Below, piece after piece: positions 25,125 to 32,304 of a stretch of 32,682 bases of DNA. The translations under genes were made by a program, and so were the position numbers. The notes below the pieces were generated by a model that ran no database searches, was not told where the DNA came from, and was given only the letters and a program-made list of their open reading frames with translations. Every line of letters begins with the position of its first letter. Positions within the stretch are counted from its first letter, which is position 1. The DNA is from an uncultured Acidobacteriia bacterium. Its GTDB lineage: Bacteria; Acidobacteriota; Terriglobia; Bryobacterales; Bryobacteraceae. The DNA lies in NCBI GenBank assembly GCA_903875575.1, contig CAIQWJ010000096.1, positions 1 through 32,682 on the forward strand, given 5' to 3'.

Positions 25125-26002
25125 GCGGCGGCGCGGGTGTTGGTGTGGGGCACGTCGCCCAACAGCATGTCGAGCGCCGTTGCGATCCACGCTTTCATCC
25201 CCGACCGGGGCACCACCGCATCCAGCATGCCGTGCTTGACCAGAAACTCGCTGCGCTGGAACCCTTCCGGGAGTTTCTGGCGGATGGTCTGTTCGATAAC
25301 CCGGGGGCCGGCAAAGCCGATGAGTGCACCGGGCTCAGCGATGTTGAAATCGCCCAGCATGGCGAAACTGGCGGTGACGCCGCCGGTTGTCGGGTCGGTG
25401 AGCACGCTGATGTAGGGGACACCAGCCTGATCGAGGCGCATGAGGCCAGCCGAAATCTTGGCCATTTGCATGAGGCTGACCGCGCCTTCCTGCATGCGGG
25501 CACCGCCGGAAGCCGAGACCACGATCACGGGGCCTTTGTCTTCCAGCGCCCGGTCGATGGCGCGGGCGATCTTCTCACCCACCACCGCGCCCATACTGCC
25601 GCCGATGAACTTCGGCTCCATGGCGCAGATGTGCACCGCGCGTCCAGCCAGCAGGCCGTCGCCGGAGATCAGTGCATCAGAGAGTCCGGTGGAAGCTTGT
25701 GTGGCCTTGAGGCGATCGCAGTAAGCCTTCTGATCGACGAACTTCAGCGGGTCGGACGAAGTCAGCGCGATGTCGCGTTCGGTGAACTCGCCGTTATCGA
25801 AGAGCATGGCGAGGCGGGCGCGCGCGTCCAGGCGGAAGTGGTGGCCGCACTTGCTGCAGACCCGCATGGTCAGTTCGAGGTCCTTCTTCCAGATGATTTC
25901 GCGGCAGCCATCGCACTTGAGCCATAGGCCTTCGGTACGAACGGTGCGCTCGGAAGAGTCGGCCGGCGGTTTCGGGTTGGAGTCTCGCTTAAACCAGGGC
26001 AT
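25121..26002 (-). CDS. accD: Acetyl-CoA carboxylase carboxyltransferase subunit beta
   Basis: A 293-residue AccD. The N-terminal zinc ribbon has C30, C33, C49 and C52 (KCDGC and VCSKCGHHF). The crotonase-like carboxyltransferase domain contains FIGGSMGAVVGEKI, SASGGARMQEG (oxyanion hole) and TTGGVTASFAMLGD, and ends with GFAGPRVIEQTI and LPEGFQRSEFLVKHGMLD. It transfers the carboxyl group from biotin to acetyl-CoA, the first committed step of fatty-acid synthesis, together with AccA, which is not in the window. It lies 29 bp after rlmH and overlaps folC by 4 bp. Confidence 0.97.
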   Translation of the reverse strand: MPWFKRDSNPKPPADSSERTVRTEGLWLKCDGCREIIWKKDLELTMRVCSKCGHHFRLDARARLAMLFDNGEFTERDIALTSSDPLKFVDQKAYCDRLKATQASTGLSDALISGDGLLAGRAVHICAMEPKFIGGSMGAVVGEKIARAIDRALEDKGPVIVVSASGGARMQEGAVSLMQMAKISAGLMRLDQAGVPYISVLTDPTTGGVTASFAMLGDFNIAEPGALIGFAGPRVIEQTIRQKLPEGFQRSEFLVKHGMLDAVVPRSGMKAWIATALDMLLGDVPHTNTRAAA

Positions 26003-26031
26003 GGTGTCTCATTGGGCGTCAGAAATGCGCA

Positions 26032-26451
26032 TCAGCGTGGATAAGGGTGCCCACGCAATATTGTAAACGCCCGGTATATCTGTTCGGCCAGCACGGCCCG
26101 GGCGAGTTCGTGCGGCATGGTCATAGCGGAGAGCGAAACGAGCAGATCGGCCCGTCTTCTCCACGCGTCAGGGAGGCCGGCATGGCCGCCTATGGCAAAG
26201 ACCAGATCGTGACCCTGCATCTCAGCCTTCTCGATCAGACCTGCAAACTGGCCGGAATCGAGCGGCTTGCCGGCGGGGTCCAGCATGATCTTCTTCGCGG
26301 TGGGATGTCTCTCCCAGGGATCCATCCGTTCCGGCTTCACCTCGGCCATGAGGGTGGCCGCGTAGTGACCGGACCGCTTGATGTAATCCGCCGCCATCGC
26401 GTTGGCGTGGGCGTCCTTTGCCTTGCCGATATAGTAAAGGAAGATCTTCAA
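26032..26451 (-). CDS. rlmH: 23S rRNA (pseudouridine1915-N3)-methyltransferase
   Basis: A 139-residue SPOUT methyltransferase that methylates pseudouridine 1915 in helix 69 of 23S rRNA on the 70S ribosome. Family features are the short N-terminal MKIFLYYIGKAK, a central LDPAGKPLDSGQFAGLI, the SAM-binding knot segment VFAIGGHAGLP, SLSAMTMPHELARAVLAEQIYRA and the terminal HPYPR in place of the commoner HPYH(K/R). The length is about 15 residues shy of E. coli RlmH (155), mainly because of compact loops. It follows rsfS by 24 bp, the same order as ybeB-ybeA in E. coli. Confidence 0.95.
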   Translation of the reverse strand: MKIFLYYIGKAKDAHANAMAADYIKRSGHYAATLMAEVKPERMDPWERHPTAKKIMLDPAGKPLDSGQFAGLIEKAEMQGHDLVFAIGGHAGLPDAWRRRADLLVSLSAMTMPHELARAVLAEQIYRAFTILRGHPYPR

Positions 26452-26475
26452 GTCTATTACGCTAAGCCGTTGTTA

Positions 26476-26964
26476 TTAATCCACTTTCGGCTTGACGACG
26501 CGCACTGCTCGTTTCACAGGCACCACCGGAACTTCGGCGGGAATCTGCACTTCCTTGCCTTCGCGCCAAAGGCGTTCGAGGTCGTAGAAAGCGCGGGCTT
26601 TGGGCGTTAGTACGTGAATCACCAGGTCGGCATAGTCTGTCAGGATCCACTCGCCCTGGCTGTAGCCTTCCACGCTGAGGGGCAGTTCACCCTCCCTCTT
26701 CAGACGGTAGGCGACTTCGTCGCTGATGGCCTGTGTCTGCTTGTTGCTGTTGCCGGTGCAGATCACGAAGAAGTCGGTAAACGACGAGACGCCGGTCAGA
26801 TCGAGGACCTTGATATCGAGCGCCTTCTTTTCCTCCGCGGCACGGACCGCCACGAGCCAGGTTGGATCTGGTTCTTTGACGACGGACGCTTTGCGTGTCG
26901 CCGCTTTCTTCGTGGCTGGCTTCTTCGCGGCGACCGTTTTCACGGCTGCCGGATCCTTTGCCAC
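26476..26964 (-). CDS. rsfS: Ribosomal silencing factor RsfS with Lys/Ala-rich extension
   Basis: A RsfS/YbeB/Iojap protein that binds ribosomal protein uL14 and blocks subunit joining in starved cells. The domain is clear: AVRAAEEKKALDIKVLDL, SSFTDFFVICTGNSNKQTQAI, LPLSVEGYSQGEWILTDYADLVIHVL and FYDLERLW. Before it lie about 35 residues rich in Lys and Ala (AAKKPATKKAATRKA). The start is unsettled: the GTG at 26964 has AAAGAGG directly abutting it, with no spacer, whereas an in-frame CTG at 27000 has GGGGG at a normal distance and would extend the basic tail by 12 residues. First gene of the rsfS-rlmH-accD-folC operon. Confidence 0.93.
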   Translation of the reverse strand: MAKDPAAVKTVAAKKPATKKAATRKASVVKEPDPTWLVAVRAAEEKKALDIKVLDLTGVSSFTDFFVICTGNSNKQTQAISDEVAYRLKREGELPLSVEGYSQGEWILTDYADLVIHVLTPKARAFYDLERLWREGKEVQIPAEVPVVPVKRAVRVVKPKVD

Positions 26965-27038
26965 CCTCTTTGTTGTTGTCGCCGATTTCTTTTGCGCCAG
27001 AGTCTGCCCCCGACCGTTATCGTACTATAAGAATAAGC
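26965..27038. promoter_or_regulatory. Divergent start region between rsfS and LAS-like gene
   Basis: Only 74 bp separate the two nominal starts. TATAGT on the minus strand (27029-27024) is a candidate -10 for rsfS, without a good -35. On the plus strand TATAAG (27026-27031) sits so close to the GTG at 27039 that any transcript from it would be nearly leaderless. Confidence 0.3.
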
Positions 27039-28526
27039 GTGATTCTTCGTCTTCTTTCCATTTCGTCGGTTTTGGCGGTCGTTTTGATGGGCCAAAGTGC
27101 GCCGCCAGCGGGCGGTGGGGCAGGCGCGCCGATGGGGGCGCGGGGTGCTTCGGCAGGACGTGCGGCAGGTGTAGGTGGCGTGGCGGCGGTCGGGACGGGT
27201 GCGGCGGCGGGGCGTGCGGCAGGCGCGGGTGGCGCGGCGGCGGTCGGGACAGGGGCTGCGGCGGGGCGCGCGGTAGGTGCGGGTGGCGTTGCGGCGGTCG
27301 GGACGGGCACTTCGGCAGGGCGTGCGGCGGACCCCGGTGGCGTGGCAGTAGGGCGCGCAGCGGGGGTCGGCAATGGCGCGATCACCGGCGGTGTTTCGGC
27401 GAAGGGGGCGAGCGGGAAGCGTGGTTCGGCGGTGGTTGGCCGGAATTCCGCTGGGGTGGCTCCCAAGAGTGGCTTGGGTAAGACGGCGTCGGCAGGCGCA
27501 TCGACGGTTTCGATCGGTGATCCGGTGCGGAAGACTCGCGTCACGCCGGTGGCGGGGAAGCGCGGAGTTGCCGTTGCGGGGGCGGTTGGGACGTCCGGCG
27601 CATCGGGCAGCCTGACACATGACATTCCGGCTCAGGCGGTTGCCGTCGCGGCTGCCGCGCCGAGCGCTGCTCCTTCGGGGACTATTGGCGCTCCGTCGGC
27701 AGGGGTAAGCGGGGATGCTATTACTGCGTCGGCGGCCGTACCGGAAACAACCGAGGTGCAACCCGATCTTTCGGATCCTGGCGTTATACGGGCACAGCAG
27801 AATCTGGAACGCGTCCGCTCGCTGGTGCAGCAGGGCGCCATGGCGATGAACAGCCTCACCAAGGCACAGGACGATCTGCAGGATGCGCGCGAAATGTCGA
27901 TCCTGCGCTACAGCGCTTTCACACGAGACCTGACGGTGGAGCAGGCAGACCAGATGGTGACGGTGGCCATGCGGATGCTGCTGCGGCGGCAGAGACGGGC
28001 GACGGAGTCGGATCGCCTGGTGGCTTCCGGCGTCATTTCGCGGGACGAAGCGAAGGCCGGCTCTGCCGACGTGCTCAACGCCAGACTGGAGGTCGATCTT
28101 GCCACGGAGCGGGCGCATCTGGTGCGCGACCTTGCGCAGCAGAAGGCCAGAGTCGAACTCGAATCCGAGGCGGAAATGCACCCCGAGTGGAACGGACAGG
28201 TCTACACGCGATATGACGGCAGCGGCGTGTTTACGCGGGCCGATTTCGAGAAGATTTCGACAGCGTTTTTTACCGCGTTTCACAAAGTGATTCCGGTCAC
28301 GGCCGACGGGCAGACGGCGCTGCACAAGTCGATGGGATTTAACCATACCGGCCGGGTCGATATCGGGCTGAGTCCCGATCAGCCGGAAGGTTCGTGGCTG
28401 CTGCGCTTCCTCCAGAAGAACCACATTCCGTATTTTGCTTTCCGCACCGCAGTTGCGCACAAGGCTACGGGCGCGCATATTCACCTGGGACCGGGCAGTA
28501 CGAAGCTCGTGGCCATGCTGCGTTAG
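27039..28526 (+). CDS. Secreted Gly/Ala-repeat protein with C-terminal M15/LAS-like metallopeptidase signature
   Basis: A 495-residue protein not matched to a named family. Order: a signal peptide (LLSISSVLAVVLMGQSAPP); a Gly/Ala/Arg-rich low-complexity region with three 18-residue repeats (GRAAGVGGVAAVGTGAAA type); a Ser/Pro/Ala linker; a helical region (about 230-390) with two similar segments, RVRSLVQQGAMAMNSLTKAQ and DRLVASGVISRDEAKAGSAD, that recall the hairpins of HlyD/TolC-type proteins; and a C-terminal domain with FNHTGRVDIGL (H436, D441) and GAHIHLGPGS (H480, H482). H-x4-D plus HxH is the zinc-ligand layout of LAS/M15 peptidoglycan peptidases. Peptidoglycan cleavage is inference. 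The start is GTG at 27039 with a weak ribosome site; an ATG at 27087 would spoil the signal peptide. Confidence 0.7.
   Translation: MILRLLSISSVLAVVLMGQSAPPAGGGAGAPMGARGASAGRAAGVGGVAAVGTGAAAGRAAGAGGAAAVGTGAAAGRAVGAGGVAAVGTGTSAGRAADPGGVAVGRAAGVGNGAITGGVSAKGASGKRGSAVVGRNSAGVAPKSGLGKTASAGASTVSIGDPVRKTRVTPVAGKRGVAVAGAVGTSGASGSLTHDIPAQAVAVAAAAPSAAPSGTIGAPSAGVSGDAITASAAVPETTEVQPDLSDPGVIRAQQNLERVRSLVQQGAMAMNSLTKAQDDLQDAREMSILRYSAFTRDLTVEQADQMVTVAMRMLLRRQRRATESDRLVASGVISRDEAKAGSADVLNARLEVDLATERAHLVRDLAQQKARVELESEAEMHPEWNGQVYTRYDGSGVFTRADFEKISTAFFTAFHKVIPVTADGQTALHKSMGFNHTGRVDIGLSPDQPEGSWLLRFLQKNHIPYFAFRTAVAHKATGAHIHLGPGSTKLVAMLR
27156..27317 (+). repeat. Three tandem 54-bp coding repeats
   Basis: Three 18-codon units follow each other inside the LAS-like gene: GRAAGVGGVAAVGTGAAA, GRAAGAGGAAAVGTGAAA and GRAVGAGGVAAVGTGTSA. 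A shortened fourth unit (GRAADPGGVAV) follows. The DNA is very G-rich and prone to slippage, so copy number may vary between strains. Confidence 0.8.
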
Positions 28527-28527
28527 G

Positions 28528-30384
28528 GTGCCGGCAGACCGATTGCAGCGAATCCTGATCATCGACAACTACGATTCGTTCACCTGGAACCTCGCGCATC
28601 TGATTGCCGGAGTTACGGGCGAGATGCCGACTGTCGTGCGCAATGACGAGGTGAGCTGGGAGCAGATTGAGGCCGCGGGTTACGACGGGATTGTGATCTC
28701 GCCCGGTCCGGGGCATCCGGGGAATGCACGCGATTTCGGCGTTTCGGCGGAGGTTATCCGGCAGGCGAAGGTTCCGGTGCTGGGAGTTTGTCTGGGGCAC
28801 CAGGGGATCGCGCTGGAATTCGGTGGCGATGTTGTGCAGGTGGAACCGGCGCATGGTCTGGTGGGCGGGGTGGAACATGACGGCGACGAACTTTTCGCCG
28901 GGGTGCCTGCGCGATTTCAGACCGTTCGCTATCACTCGCTGGCGGTGGCGGTGGCTGAACCGTTGCCGGATGAACTGGTGAAGATCGCCTGGGCCGAGGA
29001 TGGCATGGTGATGGCGCTGCGTCACGCGACACGTCCGATGTGGGGAGTGCAGTTCCATCCGGAGTCGATCCTTTCGGAACACGGACCAACGATCCTGGGC
29101 AACTTTGTGCGGGCTTGCGGTGCGGGGCGACCGACTGCGGTGGCCGCGACGCCTTCGTTCCGTGAACGTTTTGGAGAAGAGCGGTACGCTTTCTGGCTGG
29201 ACAGTTCGCGTCAGACCGAACGCGATCACCAGTCGTTCATGGGCGTGGCAAGCGAGGTCATCTCTTACCGTGCTGCTACGCGGGAACTGACGATCACACG
29301 CGACGGGCGTACGGAGCGACGCACGCAGACGATCTTCGATTTTCTGGATGAAGCGCTGCGGGAGAATCGCGTTGGTGGTTCGGCTCCCTTCCCCGGCGGC
29401 TATGTGGGCTACTTCGGGTATGAACTGCGGGCGGATTGCGGTTCGCCGGTGAGCCATCCATCGCCCTTTCCCGACGCGATGCTGATGCGTGTCGATCATG
29501 TGGTTCGGGCCGATGGCGCGGGGGTACGACTGGATGGCGGCGCAGGCGTCAAACCCGCAGTTGTGACGAGACCTCGTTTGTCGCGCGAGCAGTATCTGGA
29601 ACGCATCGAGCAGTGCCTGACGCATCTGCGGGAAGGGGAAGCGTACGAGCTTTGCCTGACGAATCAGGTGGAGTTCGAGACCGGCGTTTCCGCTCTCACT
29701 TACTACGAAGCGCTGCGCGAGGTGAATCCCGCGCCTTATTCGGCTTACCTGCGTTTTGGCGATCTGGAGATCGCATGTTCCTCGCCCGAGTGCTTTCTGC
29801 GCGTGACGGCGGACGGGCGGGTGGAATCGCGCCCCATCAAAGGCACGGTGCCGAGGGGCCGGACTGCGGAAGAAGACGAGTTGCTGCGGCACATGCTGGC
29901 GAACGATCCGCAGTATCGGGCGGAGAACCTGATGATTACGGATCTGGTGCGGCACGATCTGGGTCGCGTGGCCAGGGCGGGATCGGTGGAGGTGCCGGCG
30001 CTGATGGAAGTGGAATCTTACGCGACGGTGCATCAGCTGGTGAGCACGGTCACGGCGAAGCTTCGTCCCGGCGCAACGGCGGTGGATTGCCTGCGGGCGG
30101 CGTTCCCCGGCGGGTCGATGACGGGCGCGCCGAAGTTGCGGGCGATGGAGTTGCTGGACGGGCTGGAGCCGGGGGCGCGGGGAATTTATTCGGGGAGCAT
30201 TGGATACCTGGGATTCGATGGTTCGGCGGATCTGAATATTGTGATTCGCAGCGCGATCTTTGAGCGGGGGCGCGTCAGCATCGGAACCGGCGGAGCGATT
30301 GTGGCTCATGCGGAGCCTGGGGCAGAGTTCGACGAGACGCAACTGAAGCTGGCCGCTTTGCTGGGGGCATTTCGGATTTCGTAG
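28528..30384 (+). CDS. pabAB: Fused aminodeoxychorismate synthase (PabA-PabB)
   Basis: A 618-residue fusion. The N-terminal glutamine amidotransferase starts RILIIDNYDSFTWNL and has the nucleophile C88 (LGVCLGHQG) and H177/E179 (GVQFHPES). The C-terminal chorismate-binding domain has GGYVGYFGYEL, EAYELCLTNQ, SRPIKGTVPRG (K438), LMITDLVRHDLGRV and FPGGSMTGAPKLRAMELLDGLE. PIKGT with Lys is characteristic of PabB (TrpE has PIAGT), which supports 4-amino-4-deoxychorismate synthesis for folate rather than anthranilate. The fused order is known from actinomycetes and fungi. The start is GTG at 28528, one base after the upstream stop; a TTG at 28543, directly before QRILIIDN, is equally plausible. 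No pabC lyase lies nearby. Confidence 0.93.
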   Translation: MPADRLQRILIIDNYDSFTWNLAHLIAGVTGEMPTVVRNDEVSWEQIEAAGYDGIVISPGPGHPGNARDFGVSAEVIRQAKVPVLGVCLGHQGIALEFGGDVVQVEPAHGLVGGVEHDGDELFAGVPARFQTVRYHSLAVAVAEPLPDELVKIAWAEDGMVMALRHATRPMWGVQFHPESILSEHGPTILGNFVRACGAGRPTAVAATPSFRERFGEERYAFWLDSSRQTERDHQSFMGVASEVISYRAATRELTITRDGRTERRTQTIFDFLDEALRENRVGGSAPFPGGYVGYFGYELRADCGSPVSHPSPFPDAMLMRVDHVVRADGAGVRLDGGAGVKPAVVTRPRLSREQYLERIEQCLTHLREGEAYELCLTNQVEFETGVSALTYYEALREVNPAPYSAYLRFGDLEIACSSPECFLRVTADGRVESRPIKGTVPRGRTAEEDELLRHMLANDPQYRAENLMITDLVRHDLGRVARAGSVEVPALMEVESYATVHQLVSTVTAKLRPGATAVDCLRAAFPGGSMTGAPKLRAMELLDGLEPGARGIYSGSIGYLGFDGSADLNIVIRSAIFERGRVSIGTGGAIVAHAEPGAEFDETQLKLAALLGAFRIS

Positions 30385-30402
30385 TCGTGACATAATTTCC
30401 AC

Positions 30403-31107
30403 ATGGAAATTACCTGGCTTGGTCATGGCACCGTGCAGATTGTTCTCCCCGACGGAGAGACACTGCTTTTCGATCCGTGGGTTCACGGCAATCCCTCGTT
30501 TCCGGCGGGTTTTGAGCTGAAACCCTGCAATACGATTCTGGTTTCGCACGGGCATTTCGATCACATTCACGATGCCGTGGGGCTGGCCAAGCGGTGGCTG
30601 CCGAAGGTGGTGGGGATTTACGAGACCTGCCACTGGCTGGAGACGAAGGCGGTTTGCCACTGCTCGCCGATGAATAAGGGCGGCACGCAGAAGGTGGGGT
30701 CGGTCACGATCACGATGACGCATGCGGTGCATAGCTGCGGGATCACGGAAGATACCGGGGCCATCGTTTATGGCGGCGAGGCGGCTGGCTATGTGCTGAA
30801 GTTCGAAGACGGGCGCACGATTTATTTCGCGGGCGATACGAACGTGTTCAGCGATATGGCGCTGATCGCGGAATTGTATAAGCCGGATTTGGCGTTTCTG
30901 CCGATTGGCGATTTGTTCACGATGGGACCGAGGGAGGCCGCGGTGGCCTGCCGGTTGCTGGATGTGAAGACGGTGATCCCGATGCATTTCGGTACGTTTC
31001 CGCCGTTGATTGGGAGGCCGGAACAGTTGCAGAAGCTGGTGCCGGGGGTAAAGGTTTGGGAGCTGACGCCTGGAGTTGGGGTCACCTGGCAGAAGAAACG
31101 TCAATAA
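30403..31107 (+). CDS. UPF0173 metal-dependent hydrolase (metallo-beta-lactamase fold)
   Basis: A 234-residue cytosolic protein with the MBL-fold motif SHGHFDHI (H49, H51, D53, H54), FAGDTNVFSDM providing the later Asp ligand, and FLPIGDLFTMGPREAAVAC and VIPMHFGTFPPL with a further His. The start MEITWLGHGTVQI and overall length match the UPF0173/YtkL family. Biochemical function is not established for the family. It lies 18 bp after pabAB and may be cotranscribed. The first-strand pattern and the absence of a signal peptide argue against a beta-lactamase. Confidence 0.93.
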   Translation: MEITWLGHGTVQIVLPDGETLLFDPWVHGNPSFPAGFELKPCNTILVSHGHFDHIHDAVGLAKRWLPKVVGIYETCHWLETKAVCHCSPMNKGGTQKVGSVTITMTHAVHSCGITEDTGAIVYGGEAAGYVLKFEDGRTIYFAGDTNVFSDMALIAELYKPDLAFLPIGDLFTMGPREAAVACRLLDVKTVIPMHFGTFPPLIGRPEQLQKLVPGVKVWELTPGVGVTWQKKRQ

Positions 31108-31110
31108 ATG

Positions 31111-31150
31111 GCCACCGATGCCGACAAATGGACACAGATAAGACAAAGAC
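31111..31150. repeat. Decayed inverted copy of the 10-bp-period repeat
   Basis: GCCACCGATG, CCGACAAATG, GACACAGATA and AGACAAAGAC align unit by unit with the reverse complement of the block at 17556-17596 (GCCACAGATG, AACACAGATA, AACACAGATG, AACACGGATA). It lies in the gap after the UPF0173 gene, again directly after a stop codon. Confidence 0.6.
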
Positions 31151-31195
31151 ACTTTGGGCATTGGCTTCGGCCATGGGTTGCGGTTAGAGGCGTTT

Positions 31196-31888
31196 TCAGG
31201 CTGCTTTTTTCGGGTTATGGGGTGTGATGGCGGGGAAGTTGCGGATCTTGTATTGGATTCGGTCCTGGTCTGTCTGGTTTTTGCGGTGGTGGCGGTAGGT
31301 GTAGCGCTCGATGTGTTCGAGCGAAAAAACGAATCCGTCGTCTGCGGGTTGCCAAGGTAAGTCTCTTGTTTTGCTGAATTCGTAGAGGATGCGGGCTTCT
31401 TCGAGTTCGGCGAGATGCTTCGCTTCGCGGTCGGCCTGGGCCTGTTTGAGCTGGGCGATGTAGCGTTCGAAGGATTTCTGGATGCGTTGTTCGTAGAGGG
31501 AGAGGCGTTCGAGGGTTCCGGCTTGTTTTGCGACGGAGGCTGCTTCGATGACGGTGGCCTGGATTTCAGGGTGACCGGATTGGAAGAGCTTTTGGGTGCC
31601 ATCGAAGTGGCCGAGCATGATTATGTTTTGGCAGTGGGCCGGGATGGTCTGGAGACGCCATGCCTGGTTGATGGCCTGGCTGGCGAGGAAGGTTTCTTCT
31701 TCGCCTACCGGGGCCAGAGAGGCCAGGAAGTTGGAGAAGAAGAGGGTGTAGCGCTCGCGGTCTTCTTCGGCTATGAGGAGAGTCTTGCCGGTGAGGCCGT
31801 GACGATACGCGTTGAGACAGGTCTTTGCTTTGGCTTCCGGGGTCTTGGGACCCGGGAGTCTTCTTTCGATGGTTTGAAGGTTGCTCAT
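31196..31888 (-). CDS. Hypothetical protein with GPKTPEAKA...RHGLTG motif
   Basis: A 230-residue, mostly helical, charged protein. It opens with the segment GPKTPEAKAKTCLNAYRHGLTG... (residues 13-34), a motif I recognise from short hypothetical proteins common in Acidobacteriota genomes, often several per genome. The rest is rich in Glu, Gln, Lys and Arg with a long probable coiled coil around TLERLSLYEQRIQKSFERYI and QADREAKHLAELEEARILYE. The function is unknown; the N-terminal motif resembles proteins found near mobile elements, but that is only an impression. The plus-strand frame opposite it (31415-32080) is a shadow rich in Gly, Phe and Asp. Confidence 0.75.
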   Translation of the reverse strand: MSNLQTIERRLPGPKTPEAKAKTCLNAYRHGLTGKTLLIAEEDRERYTLFFSNFLASLAPVGEEETFLASQAINQAWRLQTIPAHCQNIIMLGHFDGTQKLFQSGHPEIQATVIEAASVAKQAGTLERLSLYEQRIQKSFERYIAQLKQAQADREAKHLAELEEARILYEFSKTRDLPWQPADDGFVFSLEHIERYTYRHHRKNQTDQDRIQYKIRNFPAITPHNPKKAA

Positions 31889-32304
31889 GCCCCAGAAGTA
31901 ACATTACGGCGGGGCGGGATTTGCGCGGAAATTTTTCATGTTGTTGATTTCAGGGGAAATAAAGTTGGAAATTCGACGGGAACGAACTTTCACGAAGGGC
32001 GCGCGGAGGAAGACGGTGGAGGGCGCAGAGAAGAATTTGGGAGGGTGGATTTCGCTGGACGTTTTCGCCGTACAATGTAGGTGGCGATGACCGGTGACGT
32101 GAACATAGCGGGCGTTTTAAGTTGCGTGGGGCCTTCGACGGCTGTCGCTTTGACGGGTGGTTTCTCCTATTCCCGGACGGTGGCGCACGGATACGATTGG
32201 GGACGTCGGGCGAGGAGACCGGAAGCGGTGGAAGGTGTGAGTTCGACGGCGGGCATGTGTATGATGCGGCGACTTCACGGGCGACCGGAGTTGGTGCGCG
32301 ATTG
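31889..32304. other. 416-bp region without a clear gene
   Basis: No recognisable gene. The segment CACGAAGGGCGCGCGGAGGAAG and what follows look like worn intergenic repeat DNA. From 32098, just after a TGA at 32095, the frame of the RHS fragment stays open but does not resemble RHS sequence until 32305. A short plus-strand frame at 32081-32305 has no family features. Confidence 0.45.

Noticed and set aside
27156-27317. Tandem repeats considered as a CRISPR array or VNTR locus
   Set aside because: They lie in frame inside a gene with no spacers between units; they are coding repeats.
26940-28568. 542-codon minus-strand frame opposite the LAS-like gene
   Set aside because: It overlaps both the rsfS start and the LAS-like gene and is Arg/His/Ala-rich with no motif. 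The plus-strand frame has a signal peptide and a zinc-ligand pattern.
28465-31602. 1045-codon open frame on the minus strand across pabAB and UPF0173
   Set aside because: It is antisense to two well-identified genes, is rich in Arg, His, Pro and Gln, and shows no domain. It stays open because of the codon bias of the genes opposite.
31415-32080. 221-codon plus-strand frame opposite the HGLTG hypothetical
   Set aside because: The Gly/Phe/Asp-rich composition is typical of a shadow; the minus-strand protein carries a recognised N-terminal motif.
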